A stretch of 64,000 bases of DNA from Acidobacteriota bacterium (GTDB taxonomy: Bacteria > Acidobacteriota > Blastocatellia > Pyrinomonadales > Pyrinomonadaceae), in contig JAOAPY010000010.1 in assembly GCA_025463135.1 (NCBI GenBank), forward strand, positions 78,089 to 142,088, in the 5' to 3' direction. A program made the position numbers and the translations under genes. Each line of letters starts with the position of its first letter. Position 1 is the stretch's first letter. Below, piece by piece: positions 34,741-42,882 of the stretch. The notes below the pieces were generated by a model. It did no database searches. It was not told where the DNA came from and was given only the letters and a program-made list of their open reading frames with translations.

Positions 34741-34802
34741 TTTGTCGTCGGCGTCATCGGAGGCCTCTTAACAAACAACGACAAACTGAAGTTTGTCGAA
34801 CT
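34722..34802. repeat. two-armed palindromic repeat (family D)
   Basis: TTGTCCGACGAACTTTAGTT and AACTGAAGTTTGTCGAACTC are inverted arms about 40 bases apart. The left arm is inside the pgeF 3' end and the right arm touches the stop of the convergent gene. Confidence 0.8.
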
Positions 34803-35365
34803 CACCGGCCGCGGCCAAAATACTCGCTGTTGATTCTTTTCACTGATTCAGTCGCGCCGACGATCGGCAGATTGAGTTTCACTTCGCGCGTCTGCGGTGG
34901 GAAACAGAGCGCATTGCTGCAGCTCTGATAACGCAACTTCGCTTTCAATTCCAGCGAGCCGGAATTGAAGTTCGCGGGCACGGTCACGTTGAAGCGCAGG
35001 ATTGCACGCCCCTCATAAACCGACAGCTTATCCTTGGAAAACTCGAAATTCTGCAGCCGCGCCCGCGGGTAAGCGACTGGTCCAACGCGAATTTCTTTTG
35101 GACCGTCGATTGACAGTTGCGTTGCCACCAGAAACTTTTCCAGCGGCCGATTAGAGTTGACGTGATACCCGCCCGGAATATCCATCACTATAGCTGCCTG
35201 GATGATATGTCCACGCTGTGCTTTATCAGCGGATAGGTACCCGTTGACGCCGATGTTGGGAGCTGATTGCGGAGCCGGCGTGGCGTAAAAGTTAACGGGA
35301 AGGATCATCAGGGCGATCAAGAAAAAGGATCGTAGAGATTGTCGTCTCAAACTATTCAGTTTCAT
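34802..35365 (-). CDS. exported lone DsbD N-terminal-domain protein
   Basis: I choose the ATG at 35365 with AGGAA about 8 bases before it, giving MKLNSLRRQS and a signal peptide (FFLIALMILPVNFYATPA). The mature 155 residues match the DsbD alpha (DsbC-binding) domain with KLRYQSCSNALCFPPQTREV. The C-x5-C pair is the redox-active pair of that domain. The membrane and thioredoxin domains of full DsbD are absent. It is probably a periplasmic thiol-disulfide carrier needing a CcdA or DsbD core encoded elsewhere. Confidence 0.82.
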   Translation of the reverse strand: MKLNSLRRQSLRSFFLIALMILPVNFYATPAPQSAPNIGVNGYLSADKAQRGHIIQAAIVMDIPGGYHVNSNRPLEKFLVATQLSIDGPKEIRVGPVAYPRARLQNFEFSKDKLSVYEGRAILRFNVTVPANFNSGSLELKAKLRYQSCSNALCFPPQTREVKLNLPIVGATESVKRINSEYFGRGR

Positions 35366-35477
35366 CAAATATTTCCTGCCGGGCTCTTGATTTATCAAGC
35401 GAGCTATTTTAGCAAGGGAATGCTCAGAGGCCGAAATGACAAATCCTGCTCTCGCCGCCAATCCAGGTTGCCGACCG

Positions 35478-35556
35478 GCGTTCAGAGTACCGACTTCAGT
35501 CGGGTTTTTCGCCCAGTCCAAAAGCCCGCTTAAAAGGCGGTACTCTGAACGTCTGT
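35478..35556. repeat. two-armed palindromic repeat (family B)
   Basis: GTTCAGAGTACCGACTTCAG with CGACTTCAGTCG, and GCCCGCTTAAAAGGCGG ending in TACTCTGAAC, form the inverted arms. The right arm is inside the rlmN 3' end. Confidence 0.85.
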
Positions 35557-36627
35557 CGCCGAATCAGGGTTCTCGTGACGCGCCGCCAGTTGGCCACAGG
35601 CGGCAAAGATGTCGCGCCCACGCGGCTGCCGCACGAATGCATGAATTCCTTTAGCTTCGAGGATCGCTTTGAATACCTCGACCCTTTCCGGTGGCGAGGG
35701 ATGGTAAGGCAGCGGGTCTGCGGGATTGTGCGGAATCAAATTAACTTTCGCGCGGAGCCCATGACGATTCAGCAGGTTTGCCAGTTGACGCGCCTGTTCG
35801 TCCGCATCGTTGACGCCGTCGAGCATGACATATTCGAATGTAAATCGCTCGCTTGGTTTTAAGGACTTCTCAAACTCCTCACAGGCCGCCAATAGCTCTG
35901 CCAATGGCCAGCGTTTATTGATCGGCATCAGCTGATCGCGCAGTTCATCGGTCGGCGCCGCCAGTGAAATTGCCAGATGCGGTCGTTTGGGAATCGTGGC
36001 CAGCTCGCGTATGCGTGGCACAATGCCCGCGGTCGATATGGTCACACGATTCGGCACGATAAAGAGTCCCTTTGGATCGGCCATGATGTTGAGGGCCTTC
36101 AGCAGTTCATCGAAGTTGAGGAAGGGCTCGCCCGCGCCCATGCCGACCAGATTGACACCGCGCGGAGTTTTTACGCCGACGCCGTACGCATCGTTAAGGG
36201 CATAGATGATCTGTTCGACAATCTCGCCCGCCGTTAATGAGCGCAGCAAGCCAAGCTGTGCGGTCAAACAAAAAGTGCACTGCAGTGGACAGCCCGATTG
36301 CGAAGAAAAGCAAATCGTGTCGCGATGCTCTTCAGGTATGAAAACAGTTTCAACCGGATAATTGTCCCGGGTTTTAGTGAGGTAGCGTCGCGTTCCGTCC
36401 GTTGAAAGATAACGCGACTCAAGAGTGAGCGTGGCAGCGGCGGCGCTTTCATTCAGCTTCGCACGCAGTTCCTTTGGCAAATCAGTCATTGCGTCGAAAG
36501 ACTGCAGACGCCGCGCGTGCAGTGCCGCGAAGACTTGCTTTGCGCGATACGCCGGCTCGCCGAGTGCTTCAACGAAAGTCGTGAGCTCAGACTGGGTTAG
36601 GCCCGTAAGATGTGTAATCGTGCCCAT
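35530..36627 (-). CDS. rlmN: 23S rRNA (adenine2503-C2)-methyltransferase
   Basis: A radical SAM enzyme that methylates A2503 of 23S rRNA (and A37 of some tRNAs) at C2. SGCPLQCTFCLT gives the C-x3-C-x2-C cluster motif, MGAGEPFLNFDELL the SAM region, and RGRDIFAACGQLA contains the mechanistic C-terminal Cys. I use the ATG at 36627 rather than the TTG at 36633. The last dozen residues (ATDVQSTAF) and stop are encoded by a family B repeat arm. Confidence 0.95.
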   Translation of the reverse strand: MGTITHLTGLTQSELTTFVEALGEPAYRAKQVFAALHARRLQSFDAMTDLPKELRAKLNESAAAATLTLESRYLSTDGTRRYLTKTRDNYPVETVFIPEEHRDTICFSSQSGCPLQCTFCLTAQLGLLRSLTAGEIVEQIIYALNDAYGVGVKTPRGVNLVGMGAGEPFLNFDELLKALNIMADPKGLFIVPNRVTISTAGIVPRIRELATIPKRPHLAISLAAPTDELRDQLMPINKRWPLAELLAACEEFEKSLKPSERFTFEYVMLDGVNDADEQARQLANLLNRHGLRAKVNLIPHNPADPLPYHPSPPERVEVFKAILEAKGIHAFVRQPRGRDIFAACGQLAARHENPDSATDVQSTAF

Positions 36628-36654
36628 CGCCAATCATCTTAACATTGCTTGCGT

Positions 36655-36756
36655 TTCATCTCATTCACACTCGGTTTCAACCGGGTGAATGGGCACTTGT
36701 TGGGGTATTGGGTGTTGTCCATTCTCACCCGGTTGAAACCGGATGAGAATGAGATG
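36655..36756. repeat. two-armed inverted repeat (family A)
   Basis: The arms at 36655-36690 and 36721-36756 carry TCATCTCATTCACAC and GTGAATGG-type ends plus the CGGTTTCAACCGG palindrome. It is the second full copy of the element at 191-356 but lacks the inner nested pair. Confidence 0.85.
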
Positions 36757-36802
36757 TGGAGGATTTTGTTTATCGCGGTGGGTAGGTCTTAGCTCAGGTA
36801 AC

Positions 36803-38371
36803 TCAAGGGACTACGGTAAAGTTCGTCGACGGCGAAAGCGTCTGGCCGCTGACATGGTCGCGGATGCGAATTTGTATCTCGTACTCGCCGGCGGCCAAAT
36901 TGCTCGAATCCAGCAGCCGTCCCAACGTCAGTCGCGTGCCGGCTTCGCTCATGCCGACCCAGTCTTCCGTCTGCCTGGCAATTTCCTTACCGTCCTTGAG
37001 CACGAAGTAATCGACATCAACCGATGGTCGCAGAGTTGTTTGGTCGACGCCGGAGTTGTAGACCTGCAGGTAGACCCCGACCGGATCACCACGACGGTAA
37101 ATTCCTGCGATGTTGGGGACGACCTTGTTGCGGCCAATGGTGAACTGATGTCCACCGATTTGATCCTTCAGGCTTTCCAGTTTCGCGGCCAGCACAATCG
37201 ATGAAATCTGCAATTGTGTCGCATCGGGTTTGGGCACAGTGAAGGCGAACTGTCGGAAGCCAGCCGCCCCTGAACCGATATCGCGGACCAACACATCGAG
37301 CCGGTACTTTCCGGGCGGCAGAATAACGGCCCTTTGGTAAACCGATTTCCGATCCTTCGCCTCAGCTAATTCTTCCTTGGTCGCGGTCGTTACCACGGTG
37401 TCTTCAAAAGCCCCAAGCTTGCGAGCGTCGACCGTCAGCACTTTGCCAAAGATATTCATCCTCGCTGTTTGCAAACCACCGCTGTCCTGAAAGACGAGAT
37501 CGCGGTTGTTGGTCTGAATCGTGAACGCTGCGATCACATTTCCTTCCGCTTGAAAAAAGTAATAAGGCTTGATTTCGAAATCGAGCGGGTTGTCATCTAT
37601 AACGACGGACCGCGCGTCAATGGAGTTAGAGTTGGCGGCGACCGGCGGCGCTGCCTCCATTCTGTTCTGTAAATCCATTACTTCAAAAGGCGAGTCCTGG
37701 TGTCTGGTGGAGTTGGGATTGCCAAATCCATTGATACCTTCGCGAGTGTTGCTGTACGGGCCGGCTTCTTTTTCAAATGGATTTCGAGCGATGCGATATT
37801 CACCACTGCCGGTGGGATCAACGAATTCGATCTCTATACCACTGCCGACACCCGCCAGATAACGATAGAACCATCGTTCGAAAGGATAGGTGCTGGTCGA
37901 GTCACTTCCTTCATACGACATGCGTTGGTACTGGCCGCCCGCTGGGTGCGATTCGATACTGTCCGGCTTTCCCCACTTGACGTACATGCGACCGCGGTCA
38001 GTCAACCAGCCGGGCTTGCCCGAGGCGAAGTGCTCATTCGCATAGGCCACGCGTTCGTAGTACTCATCCTTGTATTCGTTCTCTTCCGTGTCGGGCGTGG
38101 GATCGCGACGGCGCCAGAAAGCGTCGATGAAATGCTCGCGCTCTTCATTTGTTTTGAGCTGGTCAAAGGCAGCCTGTTCCTCGGGCGTGATTATCAGGCG
38201 AACATCTCTCTTGGACCACTCTCGCATCGTGCGGTTCTCTTCGCGTCGAACCTTGCGATCCTTATTCTCCGGCACTTGTGGTTGTTGTTTTTGAGCGCGA
38301 GCACTCGAGGATGCTGCGAACAGCGATAGGGCAATCGCAGCGATAATAAAAGTCAGTCCGCGACGAGACAT
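36803..38371 (-). CDS. GWxTD-domain exported protein (second paralogue)
   Basis: The ATG at 38371 has AGGAG 8 bases upstream and yields a signal peptide (GLTFIIAAIALSLFAASSSARA). The mature protein of about 495 residues carries the GWxTD signature as KPGWLTDRGRMYVKWGKPDS, preceded by IDAFWRRRDPTPDTEENEYK and followed by PFERWFYRY. The second half is a beta-rich domain ending in IRIRDHVSGQTLSPSTNFTV. GWxTD proteins are widespread in Acidobacteriota and their role is unknown. It is a clear paralogue of the next gene upstream, with a terminator between them. Confidence 0.88.
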   Translation of the reverse strand: MSRRGLTFIIAAIALSLFAASSSARAQKQQPQVPENKDRKVRREENRTMREWSKRDVRLIITPEEQAAFDQLKTNEEREHFIDAFWRRRDPTPDTEENEYKDEYYERVAYANEHFASGKPGWLTDRGRMYVKWGKPDSIESHPAGGQYQRMSYEGSDSTSTYPFERWFYRYLAGVGSGIEIEFVDPTGSGEYRIARNPFEKEAGPYSNTREGINGFGNPNSTRHQDSPFEVMDLQNRMEAAPPVAANSNSIDARSVVIDDNPLDFEIKPYYFFQAEGNVIAAFTIQTNNRDLVFQDSGGLQTARMNIFGKVLTVDARKLGAFEDTVVTTATKEELAEAKDRKSVYQRAVILPPGKYRLDVLVRDIGSGAAGFRQFAFTVPKPDATQLQISSIVLAAKLESLKDQIGGHQFTIGRNKVVPNIAGIYRRGDPVGVYLQVYNSGVDQTTLRPSVDVDYFVLKDGKEIARQTEDWVGMSEAGTRLTLGRLLDSSNLAAGEYEIQIRIRDHVSGQTLSPSTNFTVVP

Positions 38372-38460
38372 ACGAACACTCCTTTGGCTTGAGCTGCGAA
38401 TTGGTTCGCAGGCGATCCAGGACGGAGACCGAGGATGGAGACCGAGGAAGTCTGAAACCA

Positions 38461-38496
38461 AAAGAGGTTGCCGCTTTTTCTTCGGCAACCTCTTTG
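38461..38496 (-). terminator. intrinsic terminator or attenuator between GWxTD paralogues
   Basis: AAAGAGGTTGCCG and CGGCAACCTCTTT form a perfect 13-bp stem with a 9-base loop. On the minus strand it follows the stop at 38502 by only 6 bases and ends in TTTT, so the upstream paralogue can be transcribed without the downstream one. Confidence 0.85.
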
Positions 38497-38501
38497 TTTA
38501 A

Positions 38502-40127
38502 TTATTGCGTGATGGAAAACTTTCCTGTGGGAGAGAGTTGCTGGTTCGTTACGTGATCACGAATGCGAACCTGAAGCTCGTAATCACCGTTGGCCAGGCC
38601 ACGCGTATCTATCAAACGGGACAGAGTCAAGCGTTGACCGGCATTGCCCATGCCGCGCCAGTCTTCGGCCTGCTTCCCGATTTCCTTGCCGTTCTTTAGC
38701 AGCGCGTACTCGACGTCAACCGATGGTCGCAAAGTGGTTTGATCGATGCCGGCATTATAGATTTGCAGGTAGACGCCGACTGCTTCGCCGCGACGATAAA
38801 CTCCGGAAACATTCGGAATCACTTTTACCTGGCCGATAACAAACTGGCCGACGGCCGGCTGATCGCCCACGCTCTCGAGTTTGGAAGCCAACACGAGGGT
38901 CGAGGTTGAAAGCTTCTGCGGATCGTACCTCGGTACCGTGAATCCCTGGTGACGGATTCCCGTTGCACCCGAGGTCACGTCGCGAACGATCACGTCCACC
39001 TTATAAGTTCCCGGCGCCAGGGGCATCGCCTTTTGATAAGCAGACTTGCGATCCTTTGCCTCCGAGAGTTCCTCGGCAGTCGCGTTAGTCACGACCGGAT
39101 CTTCGAACACACCCACGCGCCGCCCGGCGACTGAGGTGATCTTGGCAAAGATATTCATGCGTGCCTGCTGCAATCCACCGCTGTCCTGAAACACCAGATC
39201 CTTGTTGTCGGTTTGAATGGTGAACGCAGTGATGACGCGATCATCCGACTGCCGGAAGAAATCGACGCGCAAATCAAAATTGAGCGGGTTATCTTCGATT
39301 ACCGCCGTGCTGGTTAGGCCGGCCAGATCGTTGAACTTCACCTGGGGGGGACGATTGAGATCAGCGAGCAACGTCAGGCGAGAGAATGGGCTGTCCTGCT
39401 CGCGTGTGTAGTTTGCATTGCCGATGCCTCCCATATTTCCTACGCGGCTCGACTTATCGGACAATCCCAACTGCTCGGAAAGCGTCAGGCCGGCGCCGGG
39501 AACATGCAACATGGCATCTTTCTCATCCGGATTGCGGGCGATACGATATTCGCCGGAGCCCGTGGGATCGACAAACTCAATCTCTACACCTGACCCTACG
39601 CCCGCCAGATAACGATAAAACCAGGTCTCAAAAGGATAGGTGCTGGTCGAGCCGCCGCCTTCATTCGAGGGTCGTTCGTAATTGCCGCCCATCGGATGCG
39701 TCTCACGCTCGTCGGGCTTGCCGTACATGATCCAGATGCGGCCGCGATCCGACTTCCAGCCAGGGATACCGGAAGCAAAGTGCTCGTTAGCATAAGCGAC
39801 GCGTTCGTAGTATTCCTCTTTGAATTCGTTCTCGTCCGTATCCGGATCGGGATCACGGCGGCGCCAGAACTCTTCAATAAAGCGCTCGCGCTCTTCGTCG
39901 GTTTGGAGTTTCTTGAAAGCCTTCCGCTCTTCGTCAGTGATGATGTAAACGACGTCCTTCTCGAGCCAGTCCTTGTAGGCTTTTTTGAGCTCGGGCTTTA
40001 CATTGCGCGGTTTATCCGCGGGATCCTGAGACGCGCCTTTTGGTTTTGGTTGCGCCGAGGCAATGCCAGCCGAGACCAGGGCAAACACAATGATTCCCAG
40101 ACGAAGAGAGAATTTCCGGTAAGACAT
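38502..40127 (-). CDS. GWxTD-domain exported protein (first paralogue)
   Basis: The 541-residue product has a signal peptide (LGIIVFALVSAGIASAQ) and CAGGAG before the ATG. The signature reads IPGWKSDRGRIWIMYGKPDE, with IEEFWRRRDPDPDTDENEFK ahead and FETWFYRYLAGVGSG behind. The two proteins align nearly end to end, so they arose by tandem duplication. Differences cluster in the linker around residues 200-260. The role is unknown; an envelope location is inferred from the signal peptide. Confidence 0.88.
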   Translation of the reverse strand: MSYRKFSLRLGIIVFALVSAGIASAQPKPKGASQDPADKPRNVKPELKKAYKDWLEKDVVYIITDEERKAFKKLQTDEERERFIEEFWRRRDPDPDTDENEFKEEYYERVAYANEHFASGIPGWKSDRGRIWIMYGKPDERETHPMGGNYERPSNEGGGSTSTYPFETWFYRYLAGVGSGVEIEFVDPTGSGEYRIARNPDEKDAMLHVPGAGLTLSEQLGLSDKSSRVGNMGGIGNANYTREQDSPFSRLTLLADLNRPPQVKFNDLAGLTSTAVIEDNPLNFDLRVDFFRQSDDRVITAFTIQTDNKDLVFQDSGGLQQARMNIFAKITSVAGRRVGVFEDPVVTNATAEELSEAKDRKSAYQKAMPLAPGTYKVDVIVRDVTSGATGIRHQGFTVPRYDPQKLSTSTLVLASKLESVGDQPAVGQFVIGQVKVIPNVSGVYRRGEAVGVYLQIYNAGIDQTTLRPSVDVEYALLKNGKEIGKQAEDWRGMGNAGQRLTLSRLIDTRGLANGDYELQVRIRDHVTNQQLSPTGKFSITQ

Positions 40128-40368
40128 TAAAAACTCCTGTTCCGATCGCTAATAAGTTTGCCCATCAGTCTGACGGGCCATGATTCTTCCAGGGTAACTC
40201 CAAATTAAGACCCAAAGCGGGCTGACGGGTATTGACCGAGGCGTTTACACCTTAACACTTAGGCGCTGATTCTAAGGGTTGGCCGAGAACACAGTCAAGA
40301 TGCCGCAACCTCCCGCATTCGTTGCCTTTTCCGGACCCCCTGGCCCGGGATAAAGTCTGTGTTACTCA

Positions 40369-40390
40369 GGAAAAATCGAGGAATTTTTCC
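40369..40390 (-). terminator. probable terminator of the tat operon
   Basis: GGAAAAAT and ATTTTTCC form an 8-bp stem with a 6-base loop, 8 bases after the tatC stop on the minus strand. The stem itself is A/T-rich, so termination strength is uncertain. Confidence 0.5.
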
Positions 40391-40397
40391 GGACCGG

Positions 40398-41456
40398 CTA
40401 GGACTCAGTCCTTGGCTTGCCGAAAATCCACGCCACAAAAATCGAAATGACGTACAGACCGAGCATGGGCGCGGCAAAAAGCATCATGTTGGGAATATCG
40501 TTGGTGGGTGACACTATGGCCGCCACTATCAGAATTACGATTACCGACGTCTTCCAAATACGTACCATGTACCCGGCTGTAACGAGCCCGATGCGTGCCA
40601 GAACATAGGTGATGGCAGGCATCTGAAAAATCAAACCCATTCCCAGCATGATAATGATTATGAAGTCAAAGTAATCGTCGGCTTTCAACAGCAAACGAAA
40701 CTCGTGGCCCAGTCCCAGCAGATATCTTGCCGCCGGGGGAAAGATAATTTTGTAAGCGAAAGCCCCTCCGATAATAAAAGAGACGGACGAAAGACCGATG
40801 AAGGGAAAGACGTAACTTCGTTCGTGAGGGTAGAGCCCCGGCGCAACGAAGGCCCATATTTGCCACAGCAGGAAGGGAACAGACAAACATACCGCCGCAT
40901 AAAGCGAGACCTTGACGTAAAGCGAAAAAGGTTCGATGGCTGTGTTTACGATCAGTTTGTCATTGAATCCGGCCTTCTTCGTACTGTTGAAATCAATCAG
41001 CACGCGCACACCTTTTGGCACAATCTCATTACCGACGTAGAGAGGTTCTTCGGTAAAGAGTCCCAACTGACGGTTGGCGTCGCGGGCATAACGTACGGTA
41101 ACGGTCGTTCCAGCGGGTATTACGGCGGTCCCGAGCGTAGTCTCCTGAGCGAACACATAGCGGCCGACATCATTCTCGTGCAGGTAGTTCAATGGCAGGA
41201 TGGTTTCTGAGCCGCTCAGTCCGGCTATGGGAACATCACTGCGTTGCGCTTCCGCGAGCGCCCGCTCAATAGGAATAGCGAGAAAGTTATAGATGCGCCC
41301 CGAAGCAAACCAACACCCCATTGCTGAGACGACTACAAATAAGATGGACCACATCAAGCGACGCCGCAGTTCGTCCAGATGCTCCAAAAAAGACATCTGG
41401 CCGCCGAGATCTTCAACCGGCTCTTTCGCCGAACGGGTTCTAAAGAAGGTTGCCAT
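40398..41456 (-). CDS. tatC: twin-arginine translocase subunit TatC with a large periplasmic insertion
   Basis: The core TatC features are clear: N-terminal MSFLEHLDELRRRL (signal-recognition Glu region), SLYAAVCLSVPFLLWQIWAF-type second helix, VAPGLYPHERSYV, and a proline-rich final part with IVSPTNDIPNMMLF. Six helices are expected. At 352 residues it is about 100 longer than usual. The excess lies between helix 1 and the segment leading to helix 2 (about residues 63-160), on the periplasmic side. Its likely local client is MsrP, which carries a twin-Arg signal. Confidence 0.93.
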   Translation of the reverse strand: MATFFRTRSAKEPVEDLGGQMSFLEHLDELRRRLMWSILFVVVSAMGCWFASGRIYNFLAIPIERALAEAQRSDVPIAGLSGSETILPLNYLHENDVGRYVFAQETTLGTAVIPAGTTVTVRYARDANRQLGLFTEEPLYVGNEIVPKGVRVLIDFNSTKKAGFNDKLIVNTAIEPFSLYVKVSLYAAVCLSVPFLLWQIWAFVAPGLYPHERSYVFPFIGLSSVSFIIGGAFAYKIIFPPAARYLLGLGHEFRLLLKADDYFDFIIIIMLGMGLIFQMPAITYVLARIGLVTAGYMVRIWKTSVIVILIVAAIVSPTNDIPNMMLFAAPMLGLYVISIFVAWIFGKPRTES

Positions 41457-41474
41457 CGTAGGAAGGAAAGGGGA

Positions 41475-41897
41475 CTACAACCAATCTCGCTTTGACGCCG
41501 GCTCAGGGTGCGCCGGCTCATGGGCAGGACCAACATTTTCAATTTCATTCTGCGCCTGGACTGGTTCCGATATCCCGTCGTTGTTAACAACGGACGTCTG
41601 TTCAGGCGGGGGATTGTATGCCTGTCCGCGCCCGACGGTCGCATCGAGGTAGGAATTGTCCGGCGGTAGGATCGGCTGCTTGGGATCCGGTTCGGTATGC
41701 GTGGTCTCGAGTGCGACTTCGCGTTCCCAGGTGCGCTTGAAATCTTCCGAAGCTCTTTTGAATTCCGCCAGGCTCTTGCCAATTTGCCGACTCAATTGTG
41801 GCAGCTTGCGCGGACCAAAGAAAATCAACGCGACCACCAGTATGAGCAATAGCTCACTGGTGCCGAGAGAATCCAGAATAAGCAATGGTGCGGGCAC
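41475..41897 (-). CDS. tatA: TatA/TatB-family translocase subunit
   Basis: The start is a GTG at 41897. The first helix LGTSELLLILVVALIFFGPR, the FGPRKLPQL hinge and the amphipathic QIGKSLAEFKRASEDFKRTW are typical of TatA/TatB. A disordered, Pro/Glu-rich tail runs to residue 140. Whether it acts as TatA, TatB or both cannot be told; no second copy is in the window. It is upstream of tatC by 18 bases, in one operon. Confidence 0.9.
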   Translation of the reverse strand: MPAPLLILDSLGTSELLLILVVALIFFGPRKLPQLSRQIGKSLAEFKRASEDFKRTWEREVALETTHTEPDPKQPILPPDNSYLDATVGRGQAYNPPPEQTSVVNNDGISEPVQAQNEIENVGPAHEPAHPEPASKRDWL

Positions 41898-42091
41898 GGA
41901 TTTTAGTTACCTCTCTTGGTCAAACGCGTGTTCTTCAGCCGATGCGAACCCTCGGCTCATTTGCGACAGTATATTACTTCCGCCGTTACCACGGCTCGTT
42001 CCGGGGAACGGACGGGCGGCAAACCGTGCAGATCGAGTCTGAGGTTTCTACGTTCGGTAGTCAACTCAGAAGCTGCCCTGGGGATCAACTT

Positions 42092-42784
42092 TCAAGTATC
42101 TTGCGTCCATGGCTCGCCGTAAGCTTCTTCGTAAACAATCTGGTCCAGGGCAAAACGTCCCGGATAAGCTTTGTCGGGCGCCACTCCACGACCGATGGCT
42201 ACCAGCGCAACTACTTCGGCTTCATCAGGGACACCGAACTCCGTCTTGACACCGGCCGGATCGAATCCTTCCATGGGCGCGGTGTCATAGCCGTAAGCCT
42301 CAGCGATCAGCATCAGGCTGGTAACAGCAATCATCGTGTGACGTGTTACCCAAACCGACATCGGTAGTGCTTTAGTGATAAAGCCAATGGCGCCATCGCG
42401 CGTCTGTTGCCAGGCGTCCGTTTGGCCGGCGCCCCGCTCCGCGCCTTCCTTGAAAACTTCAGTCGCGCGCTCTTTCCATTCCTCTTTCATACCGAGGCAA
42501 ATGATCACGACCGGTGCTTCAACTACTTTTGGTTGCTTGAAGGCCACCGCCTGCAGGCGTCGCTTGTTCTCTTCCTTGCGCACGACAATGAAGCGCCACG
42601 GCTGCAAGTTGTAGCCCGACGGCGCCTGGGCTGCAAGTGAAAGAATCGCGTTCAGGTATTCTTCAGGTACTGGATCGGGAGCAAAGTGCATTGTCGCTCG
42701 CCGCTCGAGCATCACGTCGATGATCGATTTAAGTGCGGCGCCATCGGGTTGCGTCCTCGGAAGATTACTCGGCTTATCCTGCAT
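42092..42784 (-). CDS. nitroreductase-family flavoprotein
   Basis: The 230-residue protein shows the FMN-binding N-terminal MLERRATMHFAPDPVP and AQAPSGYNLQPWRFIVVR, and a C-terminal GYDTAPMEGFD plus VVALVAIGRG. These are the FMN-dependent NAD(P)H nitroreductase family motifs. The physiological substrate is unknown. A helical insertion near 95-130 (KEEWKERATEVFKEGAERG) is longer than in short members. It is divergent from the DNA ligase gene. Confidence 0.9.
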   Translation of the reverse strand: MQDKPSNLPRTQPDGAALKSIIDVMLERRATMHFAPDPVPEEYLNAILSLAAQAPSGYNLQPWRFIVVRKEENKRRLQAVAFKQPKVVEAPVVIICLGMKEEWKERATEVFKEGAERGAGQTDAWQQTRDGAIGFITKALPMSVWVTRHTMIAVTSLMLIAEAYGYDTAPMEGFDPAGVKTEFGVPDEAEVVALVAIGRGVAPDKAYPGRFALDQIVYEEAYGEPWTQDT

Positions 42785-42882
42785 GTTAGTTCCCCCGGTT
42801 TCGTCTTTGCGTTTCGAAAGCTATGATTGTAGCGCCGCTGCAAACAGATAAAAAGCGGCGCTGGTTCTGAATAGAATTAAAT

